A stretch of 64,000 bases of DNA, taken from the NCBI RefSeq assembly GCF_031457805.1, contig NZ_JAVDXI010000004.1, positions 248,001-312,000 on the forward strand. Direction: 5' to 3'. The translations under genes and the position numbers were made by a program. Positions 43,646-52,396 of this stretch are shown here, piece after piece. This DNA is from Caulobacter sp031457805. GTDB taxonomy: Bacteria; Pseudomonadota; Alphaproteobacteria; Caulobacterales; Caulobacteraceae. Under the pieces are notes generated by a model. It did not search any database. It saw only the letters and a list, made by a program, of their open reading frames with translations, and was not told the origin of the DNA. How positions within the stretch are numbered: the first letter of the stretch is position 1; every line of letters starts with the position of its first letter.

Positions 43646-45226
43646 TCAGAACGTCAGCGCGCGCGCTTCCTTCACGTGCGGCAGCGCCTGGATCTTGGCT
43701 AGCAGGCCAGCATCCGGCGCCTGGTCGATCCCGACCAGGGCGATGGCGTCCTCGTCGGCGGCGACGCGGCCCAGGTTGAAGGTGGCGATGTTGACGCCCG
43801 CCTCGCCCAGCATCATGCCCAGCGCGCCGATGAAGCCCGGCTTGTCCAGGTTGTTGACGTACAGCATGGCCGGCGAGAAGGCCGCGTCCAGCTCCATGCC
43901 CTTCACCTCGACAATGCGCGGGGCGCCGGCGATCACCGTGCCGGCGAAGGCGCGCTTGCCCTTTTCGGTGGTGATGGTCACGCGCATCAGGCTGTCATAG
44001 GTGGGGCTGACCTCCTGGCGGCTCTCCGAGACGGTGATGCCCCGTTCCTTGGCGATGGCCGGGGCCGAAACCATGTTGATCTCGGCCAGCATCGGCTTCA
44101 GCACGCCCGCCAGCGCCGCCGAGGTCATCGGCTTGACGTTCAGGTTCGAAACCTCGCCCTCATAGGCGATGTCGATGGCCTTGACGCCGAAGTCGACCAT
44201 CTGGCCCGCGAAGGCGCCGATCTTCTCGGCCAGGGCCACGAACGGCTTCAGCTTGGGGGCTTCTTCGGCCGTGATCGAGGGGCTGTTCAGGGCGTTGGTG
44301 ACCGCGCCGGTCAGCAGGTAGTCGCTGACCTGCTCGGCGACCTGGAGGGCGACGTTTTCCTGCGCCTCGTTGGTGCTGGCGCCGAGGTGCGGGGTGGCCA
44401 CGACCTTGTCCGAGCCGAACAGCGGATTTTCCTTGGCCGGCTCGGTCACGAACACGTCGAAGGCGGCGCCAGCGACATGGCCGTCATCCAGCAGCTTGCG
44501 CAGGGCCGCCTCGTCGACCAGGCCGCCGCGGGCGCAGTTGACGATCATCACCCCCTTTTTGGTCTTGGCCAGGTTCTCGGCTGACAGGATGTTGCGGGTC
44601 TTGTCGGTCAGCGGGGTGTGCAGGGTGATTACGTCGGCGCGGGCCAGCAGGTCTTCCAGCTCGACCTTCTCGACGCCCATCTCGACGGCGCGCTCGGGCG
44701 ACAGGAAGGGGTCGTAGGCCACGACCTTCATCTTCAGGCCCAGCGCGCGGTCGGCGACGATGCCGCCGATGTTGCCGGCGCCGATCAGGCCGAGGGTCTT
44801 GGCGTAGAGCTCCACACCCATGAAGCGGTTCTTTTCCCACTTGCCGGCCTGGGTCGAGACGTCGGCGGCGGGGATCTGGCGGGCCAGGGCGAACATCATG
44901 GCGATGGCGTGCTCGGCCGTGGTGATCGAGTTGCCGAAGGGCGTGTTCATCACGACGATGCCCTTGGCCGTGGCGGCCGGGATGTCGACATTGTCGACGC
45001 CGATGCCGGCGCGGGCGATGACGCGCAGCTTGTTCGCGGCGGCGATGACGTCCTTGTCGAGCTTGGCGCCCGAGCGGATGGCGATGCCGTCATAGTCGCC
45101 GATCACGGCGATCAGTTCGTCCTTCGAGAGGCCGACCTTGATGTCGAAGTCCAGGCCGCGGTTCTTGAAGATGTCGACGGCGGCGGGGCTGAGCTTGTCA
45201 GCAATCAGGACGCGGGGAGCGGTCAT
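43646..45226 (-). CDS. serA: D-3-phosphoglycerate dehydrogenase
   Basis: A 526-aa long-form (type I-like) SerA, first step of serine synthesis (3-phosphoglycerate to 3-phosphohydroxypyruvate with NAD). The substrate-binding part starts RVLIADKLSPAAVDIFKNRG; the NAD fold is LGLIGAGNIGGIVADRALGL. An intervening domain precedes a C-terminal ACT domain (NIATFNLGRVAADEDAIALV) that in relatives senses serine. It is second after serC with a 138-bp spacer that holds a repeat hairpin, so it may be co-transcribed with serC. Confidence 0.97.
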   Translation of the reverse strand: MTAPRVLIADKLSPAAVDIFKNRGLDFDIKVGLSKDELIAVIGDYDGIAIRSGAKLDKDVIAAANKLRVIARAGIGVDNVDIPAATAKGIVVMNTPFGNSITTAEHAIAMMFALARQIPAADVSTQAGKWEKNRFMGVELYAKTLGLIGAGNIGGIVADRALGLKMKVVAYDPFLSPERAVEMGVEKVELEDLLARADVITLHTPLTDKTRNILSAENLAKTKKGVMIVNCARGGLVDEAALRKLLDDGHVAGAAFDVFVTEPAKENPLFGSDKVVATPHLGASTNEAQENVALQVAEQVSDYLLTGAVTNALNSPSITAEEAPKLKPFVALAEKIGAFAGQMVDFGVKAIDIAYEGEVSNLNVKPMTSAALAGVLKPMLAEINMVSAPAIAKERGITVSESRQEVSPTYDSLMRVTITTEKGKRAFAGTVIAGAPRIVEVKGMELDAAFSPAMLYVNNLDKPGFIGALGMMLGEAGVNIATFNLGRVAADEDAIALVGIDQAPDAGLLAKIQALPHVKEARALTF

Positions 45227-45253
45227 GGGAGATCTGTCCAGTTTTCCGGTAGC

Positions 45254-45345
45254 CGCCCTCGTCCTTCGACGGGCTCAGGATGAGGGCGACTGAAATGCGG
45301 GTCTGAAATCCTCATCCTGAGCTTGTCGAAGGACGAGGATTTCAG
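45254..45345. repeat. family D repeat pair in the serC-serA spacer
   Basis: Two hairpins in inverted arrangement. 45254-45289 carries CGCCCTCGTCCTTCGACGGG and 45303-45345 carries CTCATCCTGAGCTTGTCGAA; together they form the CTCATCCTGAGC-TTGTCGAAGGACGAGG palindrome frequent in Caulobacter and related genomes. It lies inside the serC-serA transcription unit. Confidence 0.85.
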
Positions 45346-45364
45346 CTGCTGTGCGGGAGAAGCT

Positions 45365-46540
45365 TTAAGCGGCGGCGAGTTCGGCCGAGACGGTGGCGAA
45401 GGCCCAGTCGAGCCAGGGCGTCAGGGCCTCGAGATCCGAAGCCTCGACCGTGGCGCCGCACCAGATGCGGAGGCCCGCCGGGGCGTCGCGATAGCCGCCG
45501 ATGTCGAGGGCCGCGCCCTCCTTCTCGAGCAGGCTGGCCAGCTTCTTGGCGAAGTCGGCCTGGGCGTCTTCCGGCAGGGCGGCGATCGTGGGATCCACGA
45601 CCTTCAGGCACACCGAGGTATTGGAGCGGATTTCCGGCGTAGCGGCCAGGAAGTCGACCCACGGAGTCTTCTCGACCCAGTCGGCCAGCACCTTCAGGTT
45701 CTGGTCTGCGCGGGCCTGCATGGCCTGCAGACCGCCGATGGACGAGGCCCACTTCAGGGCGTCGAGGGCGTCTTCCACGCAGAGCATCGACGGGGTGTTG
45801 ATGGTGGCGCCCTCGAAGATGTCGGCGGCGATCTTCCCGTTCTTGGTCATGCGGAACAGCTTCGGCATCGGCCAAGCCGGCGTGTAGCTTTCCAGGCGGG
45901 CCACGGCGCGCGGCGACAGGATCAGGATCCCGTGCGCGCCCTCGCCGCCCAGCGCCTTCTGCCAGGAGAAGGTCACGACATCGAGCTTGGTCCAGTCGAG
46001 GTCCTGGGCGAAGGCGGCGCTGGTGGCGTCGCAGATGGTGATGCCTTCACGGTCCGCCGAGATGAAGTCGGCGTTGGGCACGCGCACGCCCGAGGTCGTG
46101 CCGTTCCAGGTGAAGACGAGATCCTTGGCCGGATCGACCTTGGTGGTGTCGGGCAGCTGGCCGTACGGGGCGCTGAGCACATCGACGTCGGGCAGCTTCA
46201 GTTGCTTGGTGACGTCCGTGACCCAGTCCTTGCCGAAGGACTCGAAGGCCAGCAGTTGCACGGCGCGCGCGCCCAGCATCGACCACATCGCCATTTCGAC
46301 GGCGCCGGTGTCCGATCCGGCGACGATGCCGATCAGGAAGTCGGCGGGCACTTCCAGCACTTCGCGCGTCTGGTCGATGGCGGCCTTCAGGCGCGCCTTG
46401 CCCAGCTTGGAGCGGTGCGAGCGGCCCAGAACGGCGTTTCTGAGATTTTCGGGGGTCCAGCCGGGGCGCTTGGCGCAGGGGCCGGAAGAGAACTCGGGAC
46501 GAGCCGGGCGGATCGCCGGCTTGGCGAGGGTCGTGGTCAT
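45365..46540 (-). CDS. serC: phosphoserine aminotransferase
   Basis: A 391-aa PLP enzyme converting 3-phosphohydroxypyruvate and glutamate to phosphoserine. It begins MTTTLAKPAIRPARPEFSSG, with the family's GPCAKRPGW; the PLP-lysine is in FSWQKALGGEGAHG. The length and motifs match the alphaproteobacterial SerC subfamily rather than the E. coli one. ATG 46540 follows GGGAGACATCGCT; the frame is open 30 codons further but through a structured leader. It is first in a serC-serA unit. Confidence 0.96.
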   Translation of the reverse strand: MTTTLAKPAIRPARPEFSSGPCAKRPGWTPENLRNAVLGRSHRSKLGKARLKAAIDQTREVLEVPADFLIGIVAGSDTGAVEMAMWSMLGARAVQLLAFESFGKDWVTDVTKQLKLPDVDVLSAPYGQLPDTTKVDPAKDLVFTWNGTTSGVRVPNADFISADREGITICDATSAAFAQDLDWTKLDVVTFSWQKALGGEGAHGILILSPRAVARLESYTPAWPMPKLFRMTKNGKIAADIFEGATINTPSMLCVEDALDALKWASSIGGLQAMQARADQNLKVLADWVEKTPWVDFLAATPEIRSNTSVCLKVVDPTIAALPEDAQADFAKKLASLLEKEGAALDIGGYRDAPAGLRIWCGATVEASDLEALTPWLDWAFATVSAELAAA

Positions 46541-46548
46541 AGCGATGT

Positions 46549-46600
46549 CTCCCATCCTTACAGATGGACTGCGCCCCGTTGGGGGGGCGTGGCCCGCCGG
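46549..46600 (-). promoter_or_regulatory. candidate serC leader RNA motif
   Basis: The serC leader can fold CGCCCC-CCCAAC-GGGGCG (46589-46572), extended by an outer GGGC/GTCC pairing. It can also fold CCATC-TGTAAG-GATGG (46567-46552), whose 3' arm runs into the ribosome site GGATGGGAGA. The two stems share two C bases, so the outer part of one competes with the other. A conserved serC leader element is known from alphaproteobacteria by comparative genomics; this match is by position and structure, not by alignment. Confidence 0.5.
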
Positions 46601-46675
46601 CGAGAAACCGCGTCTGGGCCGGAATTGCAAGGAGAGATTTGTCGCGGGGCGCGGATTTACGCGCGCCTTGGGAAA

Positions 46676-47098
46676 TTATTTTGCGGCGCGGCGGGCCGCC
46701 AGAGCCACACCGACCAGCAGAGAGGAAAGGACGCCAAGCGTCACCAGATTGTTCACGGTGGCGTAGAGCTTGTCGTAGCTCTTGCTGGCGACGAGGTAGT
46801 AGGCGTGAAGGCTGAACTGCACGCCCTGCAACAGGACTGCGACGCCCAGCCATGCGGTCGTATGGCGCAACGCCAGCAGAAGCAGCCCTAAAGCCAATGC
46901 GCCATCGAGAGTCAGGTAGACACCACGTACGGCGTTCGTATCGGCGATGGAGCCCGAAAGGGTGAACCCGATGGTCACGACGAGGACTAAAAGCGCCCCT
47001 CGCCTTTCGGCCTCGCCCCCCCACCGCCATGCGGTGACACAGGCTACAGCCAAAAGAAGCCAACCGATCAGTACGAGGATTTGCAGGTGGGCGAACAT
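46676..47098 (-). CDS. small integral membrane protein, unknown function
   Basis: A 140-aa hydrophobic protein with four predicted helices: ILVLIGWLLLAVACVTAW, GALLVLVVTIGFTLSGSIA, GVYLTLDGALALGLLLLAL and the C-terminal NNLVTLGVLSSLLVGVALAA. HTTAWLGVAVLLQGVQFSLH forms a further hydrophobic stretch. I do not recognise the family. It starts at ATG 47098, seven bases after a perfect 11-bp hairpin that carries the only likely ribosome site. Confidence 0.75.
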   Translation of the reverse strand: MFAHLQILVLIGWLLLAVACVTAWRWGGEAERRGALLVLVVTIGFTLSGSIADTNAVRGVYLTLDGALALGLLLLALRHTTAWLGVAVLLQGVQFSLHAYYLVASKSYDKLYATVNNLVTLGVLSSLLVGVALAARRAAK

Positions 47099-47104
47099 AA
47101 CAAT

Positions 47105-47132
47105 TAGGCCTCTAACCGAGATTAGAGGCCTA
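47105..47132 (-). promoter_or_regulatory. perfect hairpin before the membrane-protein gene
   Basis: TAGGCCTCTAA pairs with TTAGAGGCCTA around a 6-base loop. On the minus strand the 3' arm holds AGAGG about ten bases before the ATG at 47098. It could hide the ribosome site, be the operator of a dimeric repressor, or end the upstream transcript; no T-run follows. Confidence 0.5.
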
Positions 47133-47168
47133 GAGTGTTAAACTATCGCAATGTGCGATGATGAAAGC

Positions 47169-47498
47169 CTAGACAACTTCCCGGAGGCCCTGCGGCGGCG
47201 GAAGCTGCTCTTCCTTGATCAGGCCGCCCATGCGGGTGCGGATGCCAACGCGCAGGCGCGTTTCATCCAGTTGGCTGTGAGCCTCGACGATTGCGCTGCG
47301 CGCGGCGGCGAGCGCTTGGATTGCGTCGGCGACCTTCGTGCAGGCCGCGTCACCAACCGTGGCAGACAGACCCAGGTCCTTACGGGCCTGCATCAACTCG
47401 GCCATCATGCCCGACACTTCGACCATAGCAGCGTCGACTGCAGCTTCCGTGGCGAACAGCTTGGTAGCCACGCGCTGAGCAACAAAAACCTTTTCCAC
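47169..47498 (-). CDS. conserved small helical protein, unknown function
   Basis: A 109-aa protein starting at GTG 47498 behind GGAGGCGGGT. It is almost wholly helical (ATEAAVDAAMVEVSGMMAEL, then AIQALAAARSAIVEAHSQLD), has one Cys and no signal or membrane segment, and ends in a Pro-rich PPPQGLREVV. I do not recognise it; a similar composition is seen in small coiled-coil regulators. A CtrA-like TTAA-N7-CTAA lies just upstream. It is divergent from the hybrid kinase. Confidence 0.7.
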   Translation of the reverse strand: MEKVFVAQRVATKLFATEAAVDAAMVEVSGMMAELMQARKDLGLSATVGDAACTKVADAIQALAAARSAIVEAHSQLDETRLRVGIRTRMGGLIKEEQLPPPQGLREVV

Positions 47499-47510
47499 AC
47501 CCGCCTCCGT

Positions 47511-47525
47511 TTAACGAAACACTAA
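47511..47525. promoter_or_regulatory. possible CtrA-binding site
   Basis: TTAA-CGAAACA-CTAA differs by one base from the Caulobacter cell-cycle regulator CtrA box TTAA-N7-TTAA. It lies 13 bp before the small helical protein gene and 146 bp before the divergent hybrid kinase. This is a pattern match only. Confidence 0.3.
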
Positions 47526-47670
47526 TGGCAAAGGTAAACGGAATGTTAACGCGAAAGCAACGCGAAAAATGTGCGTTAGCGTTGTTTTGACGCGCAGCTC
47601 TCGCTTCGGATGGAAGTGAAGCGTTAGGAACATTCAGGCAAATTATGCCCAAGTTGAACTCCTGGGCGCG

Positions 47671-49554
47671 ATGAGCCAAATCCGCAACCACAACGCGTCA
47701 AGTCACGCGCCATTGCAGGCGCGGATCGCCGGCGTGGCTTTGGCCACGACCGTGCTGGCGCTGGTGGCCGCATGTCTCTGCTTCATGCTCCAGCAGTGGA
47801 GCGTGGCCCGCCAAGAAGCGCGTGCGAATCATGAAGTGCTTGTGCAGATGGCCGCGGCCGGGGCGGCGGCGCCCCTGGCGGACCACAACATGGTCGGCGT
47901 CTACCGAGCTCTTGAGGCGGTGGCCAAGGCGCCGGGCGTTGCGGGCGTCCGCATCATAGACGCCAAGGGGCGGGTTGTCGCCCAGTTGGGCGAAGCCAAT
48001 CCCTCGGACGTCGATACGCTGAAACAGCCCATCAAGCTGTCCTCGAAGACCGTGGGCACGCTGGTGCTAGTCGCCAAGCACCCTCGCCTGGCCCAGACCC
48101 TGGCGCGAGACCTGGCGCTGACCGGCGCGCTGTTCTTCGGCGCGGCCGGCATGGCCATCCTTTTGGCCAACAGTCTCGCGCGCAGACTCGCTCGCCCGAT
48201 GGAGCGCCTCTCCGAGGCCATGCATGAGACTGCGGTCGGCGGCCGCTTCAAGGCTGTTGAGGAGACCGCCGACGATGACGTGTTCCGCAGCCTGACCGAG
48301 AGCTTCAACCATCTGGTGGCGCGCCTGGAGTGCAACGACCAGGACCTGCGTGGCGCGATGGCCGAACTGGTCAAGGCCCGCGACGATGCGAACGCCGCGA
48401 ACGTGTTGAAGTCGCACTTCCTGGCGAACATGAGCCACGAGATTCGCACGCCTCTAAATGGCGTGCTGGCGATGGCCGACGTCATGGCCATGGACAAGCT
48501 GAGCGATGTTCAGCGCGAACGCCTGTCGGTGATCCGCGAGTCCGGCGCGGTGCTTTTGGGCGTTCTGAACGACGTACTCGATCTGTCGAAGATCGAGGCC
48601 GGGCGACTGGAGATCCAGGACCGTCCCTTCGATATCGCCCAGCTGGCGCAGTCGATTCGTGAGACCTTCGCCCCTCAGGCGCGGGCCAAGGGCTTGGCCT
48701 TCGAAGTCGCGGTGGCCCCGGAGGCGCAGGGCCTGTGGCGCGGCGACGCCGATCGTCTGCGTCAGATTCTGGGCAACCTGATCTCGAACGCCCTCAAGTT
48801 CACCTTGGACGGCGCGGTCGCTGTTCGCTTCGCCTCGGCCGAAGACGGCTCGGGCCTGCGGATCGACGTGGCCGACACCGGTATCGGAATCTCTCCCGAA
48901 ATCCTCCCGCGCCTGTTTGACAAGTTCGTGCAAGCCGACAGCTCGACCACGCGTCGCTTTGGGGGCTCGGGACTGGGACTGGCCATCTGTCGCGAGTTGG
49001 CGGCGATGATGAACGGGTCGATCAAGGTGCAAAGCCGCGAGGGGCGTGGTTCGACCTTCACCGTGCTCGTCGCCCTGCCGCGTGAAGAGACCCTGACCGA
49101 CGTCCACTATATCGACGACGGCGACCCAGTCGTCGCCCCATCGCCCGCCGAGTCGCCGCGTCTTCGGATCCTGGCGGCCGACGACAACCCGACCAACCAG
49201 AAGGTTGTCGCGGCGGTCCTGGCGCCCTTGAACTCCGAAGTCACGCTGGTCGACGACGGCGCGGCTTGCGTGGAGGCCTGGCGCAACGGCAACTTCGACG
49301 TCGTGCTGATGGATATCCATATGCCCGTCATGGACGGAGTCGAGGCCGCGCGGGCCATCCGTGCTGCGGAGCACGCGGAAAAGCGCCGACGCACGCCGAT
49401 CATCGCCGTGACCGCGAACGCCCTGGCGCATCAGATCGAGGAGTATCTGGCGGTCGGCATGGACGGACACGTCGCCAAGCCGATCGAGGTGAGCAAGCTG
49501 TACGACGCCATCGAAGGCGCGGTGGCCAACACCCGAATTTCCCACGCCGCATAG
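47671..49554 (+). CDS. membrane hybrid sensor histidine kinase
   Basis: A 627-aa kinase. The first membrane helix is at about residues 20-42. A periplasmic CHASE8-like sensor (about 45-145, ASGVRIIDAKG-type segment GVRIIDAKGRVVAQLG) precedes the second helix near 150-170 and a HAMP domain (RRLARPMERLSEAMHETAVG). The H-box SHFLANMSHEIRTPLNG has acceptor His256, and the ATPase boxes are NLISNALKFT, DTGIGIS and GGSGLGLAI. The C-terminal receiver domain has Asp548 in LMDIHMPVMDG. No partner regulator is adjacent. ATG 47671 follows CTCCTGGGCGCG. Confidence 0.92.
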   Translation: MSQIRNHNASSHAPLQARIAGVALATTVLALVAACLCFMLQQWSVARQEARANHEVLVQMAAAGAAAPLADHNMVGVYRALEAVAKAPGVAGVRIIDAKGRVVAQLGEANPSDVDTLKQPIKLSSKTVGTLVLVAKHPRLAQTLARDLALTGALFFGAAGMAILLANSLARRLARPMERLSEAMHETAVGGRFKAVEETADDDVFRSLTESFNHLVARLECNDQDLRGAMAELVKARDDANAANVLKSHFLANMSHEIRTPLNGVLAMADVMAMDKLSDVQRERLSVIRESGAVLLGVLNDVLDLSKIEAGRLEIQDRPFDIAQLAQSIRETFAPQARAKGLAFEVAVAPEAQGLWRGDADRLRQILGNLISNALKFTLDGAVAVRFASAEDGSGLRIDVADTGIGISPEILPRLFDKFVQADSSTTRRFGGSGLGLAICRELAAMMNGSIKVQSREGRGSTFTVLVALPREETLTDVHYIDDGDPVVAPSPAESPRLRILAADDNPTNQKVVAAVLAPLNSEVTLVDDGAACVEAWRNGNFDVVLMDIHMPVMDGVEAARAIRAAEHAEKRRRTPIIAVTANALAHQIEEYLAVGMDGHVAKPIEVSKLYDAIEGAVANTRISHAA

Positions 49555-49710
49555 GCCGCGCGGCGAGAGCCTCAGGGCTCCGCTCAACATGAACGCAAGA
49601 TAACGAGCGGCTCAGAACCGCTTCAGGCGGGGCGTGTTTCTCTTAGCTCAACGTCGCCTCCACCCCTTCCCTCTGGTGGCGACGGAGACATTCGAAGAGG
49701 AACCGAACCG

Positions 49711-50076
49711 ATGAAGAAGATCCTGATCCCGATCGTTGCGGTCTCGGCCCTGGCGGCCGCCACCGTTCCCGCCGCGGCCTCGGCCCAGTCGATCAATGAG
49801 CGCCAAGACCGGCTGGAGCGCCGCATCGATATGGGCCTGCGCAACGGCTCGTTGACCCGAAGCGAAGCCTATCGCCTGCGCGCCGAGCTGCGCGAGACTG
49901 CGCGCCTCGAGTATCGCTACCGTCACAATGGCCTGAGCCGCTGGGAGCGCGCCGACCTGGACCGTCGCTTCGACCGCATCAGTGCTCAGATCCGCTACGA
50001 GCGCCATGACCGCGACTACGGCTACGGCTACGGCTACGGCTACGATCGTGACTACCGCGGCGACCGTCGCTGGTAG
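49711..50076 (+). CDS. small secreted Arg/Tyr/Gly-rich protein
   Basis: A 121-aa protein with a clear signal peptide ending AAASAQ. The mature part is very basic and acidic in alternation (NERQDRLERRIDMGLRNGSL, RSEAYRLRAEL) and helical. The C-terminus carries a tandem Gly-Tyr repeat (YGYGYGYGY) from a six-base DNA repeat GGCTAC. Function unknown; similar Caulobacter proteins are periplasmic. ATG 49711 has GAGGAACCG upstream. It converges on the PhzF-like gene. Confidence 0.8.
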   Translation: MKKILIPIVAVSALAAATVPAAASAQSINERQDRLERRIDMGLRNGSLTRSEAYRLRAELRETARLEYRYRHNGLSRWERADLDRRFDRISAQIRYERHDRDYGYGYGYGYDRDYRGDRRW

Positions 50077-50088
50077 CCAAACCCAAGG

Positions 50089-50910
50089 CTAAACCGGCTC
50101 CAGCCGGAGTTGGCTTTCCATGACCGTGAAGCTGCGGCCGCGCAACAGAACGCGCGCGCCGCGGCTTTCGCATTCCAAGTCTCCGCCTCGGCCCGGATAG
50201 GCCTGATGGAACTTGAGCGTTTGCGCGCCAAGTTTCTCGCCATAGAGCGGCATCAAGATGCAGTGCGCCGAACCGGTCGCGGGGTCCTCCGGAATCCCGA
50301 AGCCAGGCGCGAAAAACCGGCTGACGACAGCGTAACCCGCGCCTTCGTCAGCCTGCGCGACCACAACGGTCTGCCCCGGGCCGCCGGTCGCCTCTCCCCC
50401 GATACCCTTCAAGGCTCCAAGGTCCGGATTCAGCCTGCGGACGGCCCCTTCGTCGTCCATCACCGCGATCAGATAGGCGCCGGCCCAGACTTCCCGCGGC
50501 TTTGCGCCAAGCGCCGCCTCCAGGCCATCCGGGATTTCGGTGCGGCGGGGCGGATCCGCAGGAAAGTCCATTTCCAGGCCGCCGCCGGCTCGGCGCACCG
50601 TCAGGGGTCCTGACAAGGTGTCGAACGTCAAAAGCGGGACATCAACGCCCAGTTCGCCAAACAGCACATGGGCCGCCGCCAGCGTCGCATGCCCGCACAG
50701 CGGCGCCTCCAGCGTCGGGGTGAACCAGCGCAAACCAAAGCGAGCGGGGTCTTCGGTCCGCAACAAATAGGCTGTCTCGGCCTGATTGTTCTCGGCCGCG
50801 AGCGCTTGCATCCACGCCGCCGACGGCCAAGCCTCGAAGGGTTCCAGCACGCAGGCGGGATTGCCCTTGAAGGGCCCGTTGGCGAAGGCGTCGATGGTCC
50901 ACTGGCGCAT
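50089..50910 (-). CDS. PhzF-family isomerase/epimerase-like protein
   Basis: A 273-aa PhzF-like protein. The start is MRQWTIDAFANGPFKGNPAC. The conserved Glu of the active site is in NNQAETAYL (about residue 45), and GHATLAAAHVLF and DPATGSAHCILMPLY complete the two-domain signature. PhzF isomerises trans-2,3-dihydro-3-hydroxyanthranilate in phenazine synthesis; no phenazine genes are here, so this is the common housekeeping type of unknown substrate. Confidence 0.9.
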   Translation of the reverse strand: MRQWTIDAFANGPFKGNPACVLEPFEAWPSAAWMQALAAENNQAETAYLLRTEDPARFGLRWFTPTLEAPLCGHATLAAAHVLFGELGVDVPLLTFDTLSGPLTVRRAGGGLEMDFPADPPRRTEIPDGLEAALGAKPREVWAGAYLIAVMDDEGAVRRLNPDLGALKGIGGEATGGPGQTVVVAQADEGAGYAVVSRFFAPGFGIPEDPATGSAHCILMPLYGEKLGAQTLKFHQAYPGRGGDLECESRGARVLLRGRSFTVMESQLRLEPV

Positions 50911-51002
50911 GGCGAAAGCTCTGGCGAAATCCGATGGACATCGCTGTTATGCGCGGCGGGCGCGGTCGGCAAAGCCTTTATTGTCCCGATGACAATCCCG
51001 GC

Positions 51003-51587
51003 TCAGGGCTCGATCGTGATCTCCGGCCAGCGCGCCTTGGCCGACGCCGTCGTCCGCTCCCAGCCCCCCGCCCCTTTCAATCGCAGCGGATTGGGACGCA
51101 GTCGCATGGCGAACAGATCTTCAAGTCCGAACGGGGCCCACACGCGGAGCCTGTCATCGGCTTCCAAGCGTACGCCCACGCAGAAGGCCGTCGCCACGAA
51201 GCGCTTCAAGGCCGCGGCGCTGTCTTCCAGCGGCGGATAAGGCTCGTCGGCGCCGAACTTCTTCTCGAACCACAGGTGCACGCGGGCTTGGTTCCGAACC
51301 TCCACAAGATCACGGAGCGGCGGCTCAAACGCTGCGGCCACGCGCTTGATCACCACGTCCTCGGCCTCATAGGAGGTGTCGCTGTCGTCGTGATAGGCGA
51401 CGTCATAGTCCTTGATGCCGTAGTCCGGCGCGCGGCCCGTCAGGTGGTTCCAGACAGGCTGGTACACGGCGCCGGAGAAGATCATCCAATCAGGCAGATC
51501 GAGCGCGCGGACAGTCTCCAGCACCTGCATCGTCGAGGGGACGCCCCGGACGATTTCAACAAAGCGGTCTTCCAGGCTCGAAGTCAT
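51003..51587 (-). CDS. nucleotidyltransferase-like protein (DUF925 type)
   Basis: A 194-aa protein of the small nucleotidyltransferase-like family. The fold marker DLPDWMIFSGAVYQPVWNHL is followed by the acidic pair in IKDYDVAYHDDSDTSYEAED and a second region VEVRNQARVHLWFEKKFG, as in minimal nucleotidyltransferases. The substrate is unknown. It overlaps the thiD stop by four bases (ATGA), so it is translated after thiD. Confidence 0.85.
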   Translation of the reverse strand: MTSSLEDRFVEIVRGVPSTMQVLETVRALDLPDWMIFSGAVYQPVWNHLTGRAPDYGIKDYDVAYHDDSDTSYEAEDVVIKRVAAAFEPPLRDLVEVRNQARVHLWFEKKFGADEPYPPLEDSAAALKRFVATAFCVGVRLEADDRLRVWAPFGLEDLFAMRLRPNPLRLKGAGGWERTTASAKARWPEITIEP

Positions 51588-52387
51588 GTCCGCAGAGTCC
51601 AGCCGTGATCAAGGGGACCGTGGCCCGCGCCAAACCCCGGCGCGCGCAGCATGGCCTCGTGCACATAGTTCCAGGCCTCGGCGACGGCCTCTTCCAGCTT
51701 GAGCCCCTTGGCCAAACCCGTGGCGCAGGCCGATGCGAGCGTGCAGCCCGTGCCATGGGTGTGGCGCGTCTGGATCCGTTCACCTTCGAAGGTGGTCTCG
51801 CCCGCTGCGGTCATCAGCACGTCGACAACACGATCGCCCGCCACATGACCGCCCTTCATCAGAACCGCCCGGGCGCCGAGCGTCAGCAAGGCCTCGCCAG
51901 CGCGACGCAGATCATCGGTGGTTTCAACGGTCATCCCGGTCAGCGCAGCGGCCTCGGGCGCGTTGGGCGTGAGCAAGGCCGCGCGCGGAATCATCAGGCT
52001 CTTGACCGCGCCGATCGCCGCTTCAGCCAGGAGCGAAGCGCCGCCCTTGGCGACCATGACGGGGTCCACGACGGCTGGAACGCCGCCGGCGTGGTCCAGC
52101 ACCTGGGCCACAGTTTCGACCACCGCCGCATCGCCCAGCATGCCCGTCTTGATGGCGTCAGCGCCGATATCATCCAGCACGGCCCGGGCCTGGGCGGCGA
52201 TCACTTCCAGCGGGATAGGGTGCACGCCCGTGACGCCCAGGGTGTTCTGCACCGTGACGGCGGTGATTGCGGTGGCGGCGTAGCCGCCCAGCGCGGTGAT
52301 GGTCTTGATATCGGCCTGGATTCCCGCCCCGCCACCGGAGTCCGAGCCGGCGATCACGAGAACACGACCTTTGTGAGCTTGAGACAT
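51584..52387 (-). CDS. thiD: hydroxymethylpyrimidine/phosphomethylpyrimidine kinase
   Basis: A 267-aa ribokinase-fold enzyme of thiamine synthesis that phosphorylates HMP and then HMP-P. Motifs: AGSDSGGGAGIQADIKTITA at the N-terminus, KTGMLGDAAVV, PVMVAKGG and the anion-hole THGTGCTLASA at the C-terminus with the catalytic Asp nearby. It is transcribed leftwards with the overlapping nucleotidyltransferase gene. A family B repeat lies 10 bp before its ATG; there is no TPP riboswitch. Confidence 0.95.
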   Translation of the reverse strand: MSQAHKGRVLVIAGSDSGGGAGIQADIKTITALGGYAATAITAVTVQNTLGVTGVHPIPLEVIAAQARAVLDDIGADAIKTGMLGDAAVVETVAQVLDHAGGVPAVVDPVMVAKGGASLLAEAAIGAVKSLMIPRAALLTPNAPEAAALTGMTVETTDDLRRAGEALLTLGARAVLMKGGHVAGDRVVDVLMTAAGETTFEGERIQTRHTHGTGCTLASACATGLAKGLKLEEAVAEAWNYVHEAMLRAPGFGAGHGPLDHGWTLRT

Positions 52388-52396
52388 GCAGCGTTC

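Noticed and set aside
50015..50046. Tandem GGCTAC repeats as a possible CRISPR or variable-number repeat
   Set aside because: They are short in-frame Gly-Tyr codons inside a secreted protein, without spacers.
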